Shown here piece after piece: positions 60,620-64,000 of a DNA stretch of 64,000 nt. Below the pieces are notes generated by a model. That model was not told the origin of the DNA. It did no database searches and saw nothing but the letters and a program-made list of their open reading frames with translations. The stretch is taken from the NCBI RefSeq assembly GCF_037203605.1, contig NZ_JBBDHC010000005.1, positions 1 to 64,000 on the forward strand. The letters run 5' to 3'. Each line of letters opens with the position of its first letter. Position 1 is the first letter of the stretch. The position numbers were made by a program, and so were the translations under genes. Source of the stretch: Denitratimonas tolerans (GTDB taxonomy: Bacteria; Pseudomonadota; Gammaproteobacteria; Xanthomonadales; Xanthomonadaceae).

Positions 60620-61322
60620 TCCGGCGATGGGTAATGCGGTGATCCGCTGCGAGGGGCTGTCGCGCACCTATGCCGAGGGCGGCTTGAACACGCCGGTGTT
60701 CGATGGCCTGAGCCTGTCCGTGGCGCGCGGCGAAACCGTGGCCATCGTCGGGGCCTCGGGCGCGGGCAAGAGCACGCTCCTGCACATCCTCGGCGGGCTG
60801 GACACGCCGACCGCGGGCGAAGTCTGGGTGGAAGGGGAGGCGATGAGCCGCCTTTCCAACGCCGCCCGCGGTCGCCTGCGCAACCGCGCGCTGGGCTTCG
60901 TCTACCAGTTCCACCACCTCCTGCCCGAGTTCACCGCGCTGGAAAACGTGATGATGCCGCTCCTCATCCGCCGCGCACCGGAGCGCGAGGCGAGGGTCGC
61001 GGCGGCTGCCCTGCTGGATCGTGTCGGCCTGTCGGCGCGCCTGATGCACAAGCCCGGCGAACTGTCCGGCGGCGAGCGCCAGCGCTGCGCGGTGGCGCGC
61101 GCGCTGGTCACCCGTCCGGCCTGCGTGCTGGGCGACGAACCCACCGGCAACCTCGACGAAAAGACCGCCGCGCAGGTCTACGCGCTGATGCTGGAACTGA
61201 ACCGCGAGGCCGGCACCAGCTTCGTTCTGGTCACCCACGACCGCCGCCTGGCGCGCACCATGGATCGCGCGCTGGAACTGGCCGGCGGCCGCCTGCGCGA
61301 GCTGCCGGCCGGCGACGTGTGA
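60612..61322 (+). CDS. lolD: Lipoprotein-releasing ABC transporter ATPase
   Basis: 236 residues. Walker A GASGAGKS (47-54), Q-loop in VYQFHHLLPEF, signature LSGGERQ (151-157), Walker B VLGDEPTGNLD (172-182) and the H-loop in VTHDRRLAR. The FHHLLPEF segment is typical of LolD. It overlaps lolC by 8 bases. Confidence 0.95.
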   Translation: MSDPAMGNAVIRCEGLSRTYAEGGLNTPVFDGLSLSVARGETVAIVGASGAGKSTLLHILGGLDTPTAGEVWVEGEAMSRLSNAARGRLRNRALGFVYQFHHLLPEFTALENVMMPLLIRRAPEREARVAAAALLDRVGLSARLMHKPGELSGGERQRCAVARALVTRPACVLGDEPTGNLDEKTAAQVYALMLELNREAGTSFVLVTHDRRLARTMDRALELAGGRLRELPAGDV

Positions 61323-61335
61323 GGCGGCCGGGGTG

Positions 61336-63657
61336 ATGGAGAACGCGCGCCGTCATCCCGCGGTGCCTGCTCCCCGGCTCGACATATTCCTGGCGGCAGG
61401 GCTCGCGTTGGGCGCGGTGGCCGCGCTCTCGCTGCCGCAGCTGCCTCCACCGGCCCTGTGCTGGGCGCTGCTCGCGCTGGCCCAGATGCTGTGGCTTGCC
61501 TTGCCGAAGGCGCGCTTTCCCGCGGGCCTGGGAATGGGGTTTGCCTGGGCCCTGCTGGTGGCGGGCTGGGGCATGGACGCGCGCCTGCCGCCGGCGCTGG
61601 AAGGCACGGAACTGGTGGTCGAAGGGCGCGTGGTCGGCCTGCCCGAAGCGCGCGTGGATGCGATCCGCTTCGGATTTGCGGTGGATTCGGGCGAAGGCGA
61701 GGCGGCGGTGCTGGCCGGAAGCCGCCTGCGGCTGTCGTGGTATCGCAGCCGGGTGCAGCCCGAGCCGGGCAGCCGCTGGCGGCTGGCCGTCCGACTCAAG
61801 CGTCCGCGCGGCAGCCTCAATCCCGGCGGCTTCGATTTCGAGCGCCACGCGCTGGAGCGGCGGATCGCCGCCACCGGCTATGTGCTCGAGACCGGGGACA
61901 TCCGCGTCCTGGCACCGGGCAGCGGCATCGACCGGCTGCGGCTGGCGCTGGCCGAACGCATGGCTGCCGCCGTGGGCGACAGCGGGGCGCGCTTCGTGCA
62001 GGCGCTGGCGGTGGGCGATACGCGTGCGCTGGATGGTGACGACTGGCACGTGTTGCGCGCCACCGGGACCGCACACCTGATCGCGATTTCCGGGCTGCAC
62101 GTCGGGCTGGTAGCCGGTTTTGGCGCGCTCCTGGTGCGCCTCCTGTACCGCCTGTTCCCGACCCTCGGGCTGCGGCTGCCGATGCCGCAGGCGGCGGCGC
62201 TCGCGGCGCTGGCGATGGCCTCGGGCTACGCCGCGCTGGCCGGTTTCGCCCTGCCCACGGTGCGCACCCTGCTGATGATCGGCGCGGCCCTGCTGACCGT
62301 ACTCCTGCGCCGGCGCTTCGACGCGGTGCAGTCCTTCGCGCTGGCGCTGATCGCGGTGCTGGCCGTCGATCCGCTGGCGGTGCTCGGTGCCGGGTTCTGG
62401 CTTTCCTTCCTCGGCGTGGGCTGGTTGCTGTGGTGCCTGCCGCACGGCCCGCGGCGCTGGTGGCGCGCGCTGCTGTCGGCGCAGGGCGTGACCGCGCTGG
62501 GCCTGCTGCCGCTGACGGTCTGGTTCTTCGGTCAGGCCTCGGTCGCCGGGCCGCTGTGCAACCTCGTGGCCGTGCCCTGGGTGAGCCTGGTGGTGGTACC
62601 GGTGGCGCTGGCCGGCACCGCGCTCGAACTGCTGGTGGCCGGCGCGGGTACCTGGGCGTTCCGGCTTTCCGCCTGGCTGATGGAGCTTCTGTGGCGCGCG
62701 CTGGAGCCGGTGGCCGGGCTGCACGGCGCGCTGGTCTACCTGCCCGAACCGGGCGCGTTCGCGTTCGTGCTGGCGCTGGCGGGCATCTTCTGGCTGCTTC
62801 TGCCGCGCGGGATTCCCGGCAAGCCGCTGGCGGTCTTCCTGCTGCTGCCGCTGCTGTTGCCGGCGCGCGAGGAGCGCCCGCCGGACAGCATCGATCTCAC
62901 CGTGTTCGATGTGGGACAAGGCTTGTCGGTGCTGGTGCAGACCGCACGCCACGCCGTGCTTTACGATGCCGGCCCGGCCTTTCCCGGCGGTCTGGACATG
63001 GGCGAAGCCGCCGTGGTGCCGGCGCTGCGCGCGCTGGGCGTTTCCAGCCTCGATCTTTTCATCGTGAGCCACGGTGACAACGATCACGCCGGCGGTGCCG
63101 ATGCGGTGCGGCGCGCGTACGCGCCGGCCCAAGTGCATTCCTCACGTGCGCGCCCGGAGGTGGGTGAAACCGCCTGCGAGGCCGGGCGCGAATGGCGCTT
63201 CGACGGCATCACGCTGCGCCTGCTGCATCCGCCCGAGCACTTCCCCTACCTCGGCAACGACAGCTCTTGCGTGCTGCGCATCGAGGACGCCAGCGGCAGC
63301 GCCCTGGCGCTTCTGCCCGGCGACATCGGCCAGCTGATCGAACAGCGCCTGGTGCGCGAACGCTCCGGGCAGCTGCCTGCGCCGCTGCTGGTGATGCCGC
63401 ACCACGGCAGCCGCAGCTCGTCCTCGGATGCCTTCATCGACGCGGTGGCGCCGCGGCTGGCGCTGATCGGCACGGGCTACCGCAACCGCTTCGGCCTGCC
63501 GCGCGAGGACGTGCTGGCGCGCTACCGCGAACGCGGGATCGCGCTGGCCGATACCGCGCAGGACGGCGCGCTGCGCCTGCGGATCGATGCATCCGGGCCG
63601 CAAAACGTGAGACGCGAACGCGATCGGCGCAGGCGCGTGTGGCGCGAGGGCGGCTAG
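61336..63657 (+). CDS. comEC: DNA internalization protein ComEC/Rec2
   Basis: 773 residues. N-terminal DUF4131 with OB fold (about 30-190), a multi-span competence domain (about 200-500; GTAHLIAISGLHVGLVAGF is the Rec2 signature) and a C-terminal metallo-beta-lactamase domain (about 525-755; VFDVGQGLSVLVQT, SHGDNDHAGG, MPHHGSRSSSS). It forms the inner-membrane channel for transforming DNA, and the lactamase domain is thought to degrade one strand. Start ATG 61336, with an in-frame GTG just before. With type IV pilus genes in the window, the organism is probably able to take up DNA. Confidence 0.94.
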   Translation: MENARRHPAVPAPRLDIFLAAGLALGAVAALSLPQLPPPALCWALLALAQMLWLALPKARFPAGLGMGFAWALLVAGWGMDARLPPALEGTELVVEGRVVGLPEARVDAIRFGFAVDSGEGEAAVLAGSRLRLSWYRSRVQPEPGSRWRLAVRLKRPRGSLNPGGFDFERHALERRIAATGYVLETGDIRVLAPGSGIDRLRLALAERMAAAVGDSGARFVQALAVGDTRALDGDDWHVLRATGTAHLIAISGLHVGLVAGFGALLVRLLYRLFPTLGLRLPMPQAAALAALAMASGYAALAGFALPTVRTLLMIGAALLTVLLRRRFDAVQSFALALIAVLAVDPLAVLGAGFWLSFLGVGWLLWCLPHGPRRWWRALLSAQGVTALGLLPLTVWFFGQASVAGPLCNLVAVPWVSLVVVPVALAGTALELLVAGAGTWAFRLSAWLMELLWRALEPVAGLHGALVYLPEPGAFAFVLALAGIFWLLLPRGIPGKPLAVFLLLPLLLPAREERPPDSIDLTVFDVGQGLSVLVQTARHAVLYDAGPAFPGGLDMGEAAVVPALRALGVSSLDLFIVSHGDNDHAGGADAVRRAYAPAQVHSSRARPEVGETACEAGREWRFDGITLRLLHPPEHFPYLGNDSSCVLRIEDASGSALALLPGDIGQLIEQRLVRERSGQLPAPLLVMPHHGSRSSSSDAFIDAVAPRLALIGTGYRNRFGLPREDVLARYRERGIALADTAQDGALRLRIDASGPQNVRRERDRRRRVWREGG

Positions 63658-63684
63658 CGGCCCGGGGCCGTGCGGCCGCCGCCA

Positions 63685-64000
63685 TCAGCCCTGCAGCGAT
63701 GCTTCGATCTCCTGCCCCCACGCCTCCAGCGCATCGAGGATCGCGTGGCTGCCGGTACCGGGTTCGGCGGTGGCGCGCAGCTGCAGGATCTCGGCGCGAT
63801 AGGACGCAAGGTCGTATTCGGAAAGGCCGCTGCCGGGCGCGAGGCGGTCGCTGCGGTACTGCTGCCAGCGCGCGTTTTCGGCAGGACCGAGCGCCTGCGG
63901 CCAGTTGCGGGCGCGATGGCGGAAGGCCAGCTCCTCGTAGCGCGGATCGCGGAAGCCGAAGCGGCCGCCGGGTGGCGAACGTCCACCGCTCTCGCGCACG
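63685..64000 (-). CDS. sbcB: Exodeoxyribonuclease I, C-terminal end (partial)
   Basis: The frame is open to the right edge, so only the last ~105 residues are seen. YEELAFRHRARNWPQALGPAE followed by RWQQYRSDRL corresponds to the C-terminal domain of exonuclease I (usual FRYRARNxPxTL...RW pattern). ExoI degrades single-stranded DNA 3' to 5' in recombination and mismatch repair. The catalytic part is outside the window. Convergent with comEC. Confidence 0.8.
   Translation of the reverse strand, partial: VRESGGRSPPGGRFGFRDPRYEELAFRHRARNWPQALGPAENARWQQYRSDRLAPGSGLSEYDLASYRAEILQLRATAEPGTGSHAILDALEAWGQEIEASLQG

Overview
This window is a single stretch of GC-rich (roughly two-thirds G+C, judged by eye) gammaproteobacterial chromosome. 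Gene content and order point to the Xanthomonadales/Lysobacterales: rpmI-rplT-pheS-pheT-ihfA-merR-tRNA-Pro, prmB-aroC-asd-fimV-truA-trpF, a single LolC/E-type permease with lolD and comEC, a GgpPS-type glucosylglycerol enzyme, and several TonB-dependent receptors and S9 peptidases. I cannot name the genus. No rRNA, CRISPR array, prophage or insertion-sequence transposase is visible.

Layout. 1-4.7 kb: the end of a secreted InlB-B-repeat protein, an S9 peptidase and a LuxR-type regulator. 5.0-10.7 kb: the ribosomal protein/phenylalanyl-tRNA synthetase/IHF operon, without infC in front of it, followed by tRNA-Pro(GGG) and, on the other strand, tRNA-Asn(GTT). 10.7-15.9 kb: a membrane GTPase of the DUF697 type and a divergent one-piece propeller-type hybrid histidine kinase. 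15.9-16.6 kb: two homologous ~180-bp repeat elements in inverted orientation. 16.8-19.1 kb: a fused HAD phosphatase/GT20 enzyme (GgpPS, compatible solute glucosylglycerol). 19.1-24.3 kb: rnk, oxyR, an NlpC/P60 lipoprotein, slyD and a second, S9D-like peptidase. 24.36-24.79 kb: a 125-bp tandem repeat array. 24.8-36 kb: housekeeping and transport genes, including a DAHP synthase preceded by a leader peptide with the run YWYFFY and an intrinsic terminator (an aromatic amino-acid attenuator). 36-39.4 kb: a TonB receptor and a PHB-depolymerase-like lipoprotein.

39.5-49.8 kb is the most unusual region: an ALG10/DIE2-like membrane glycosyltransferase, then four co-directional genes encoding an exported Sel1/coiled-coil/caspase-like (C14) protein, a 1252-residue protein of about eleven Cys-paired Ig-like repeats, an outer-membrane autotransporter-type beta-barrel, and a transmembrane Ser/Thr kinase. 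The tight spacing suggests one operon and hence a cell-envelope system that links a protease, a surface adhesin-like protein, a barrel and a sensor kinase. Its function is not known to me.

49.9-64 kb returns to conserved core genes: trpF-truA, fimV, asd, aroC, prmB on the minus strand; SCO, psd, pilZ, a small membrane protein, lolC, lolD and comEC on the plus strand; and the C-terminus of exonuclease I (sbcB) entering from the right edge. Translational coupling by GTGA or ATGA overlaps is frequent (truA/trpF, prmB/aroC, SCO/psd, small protein/lolC).
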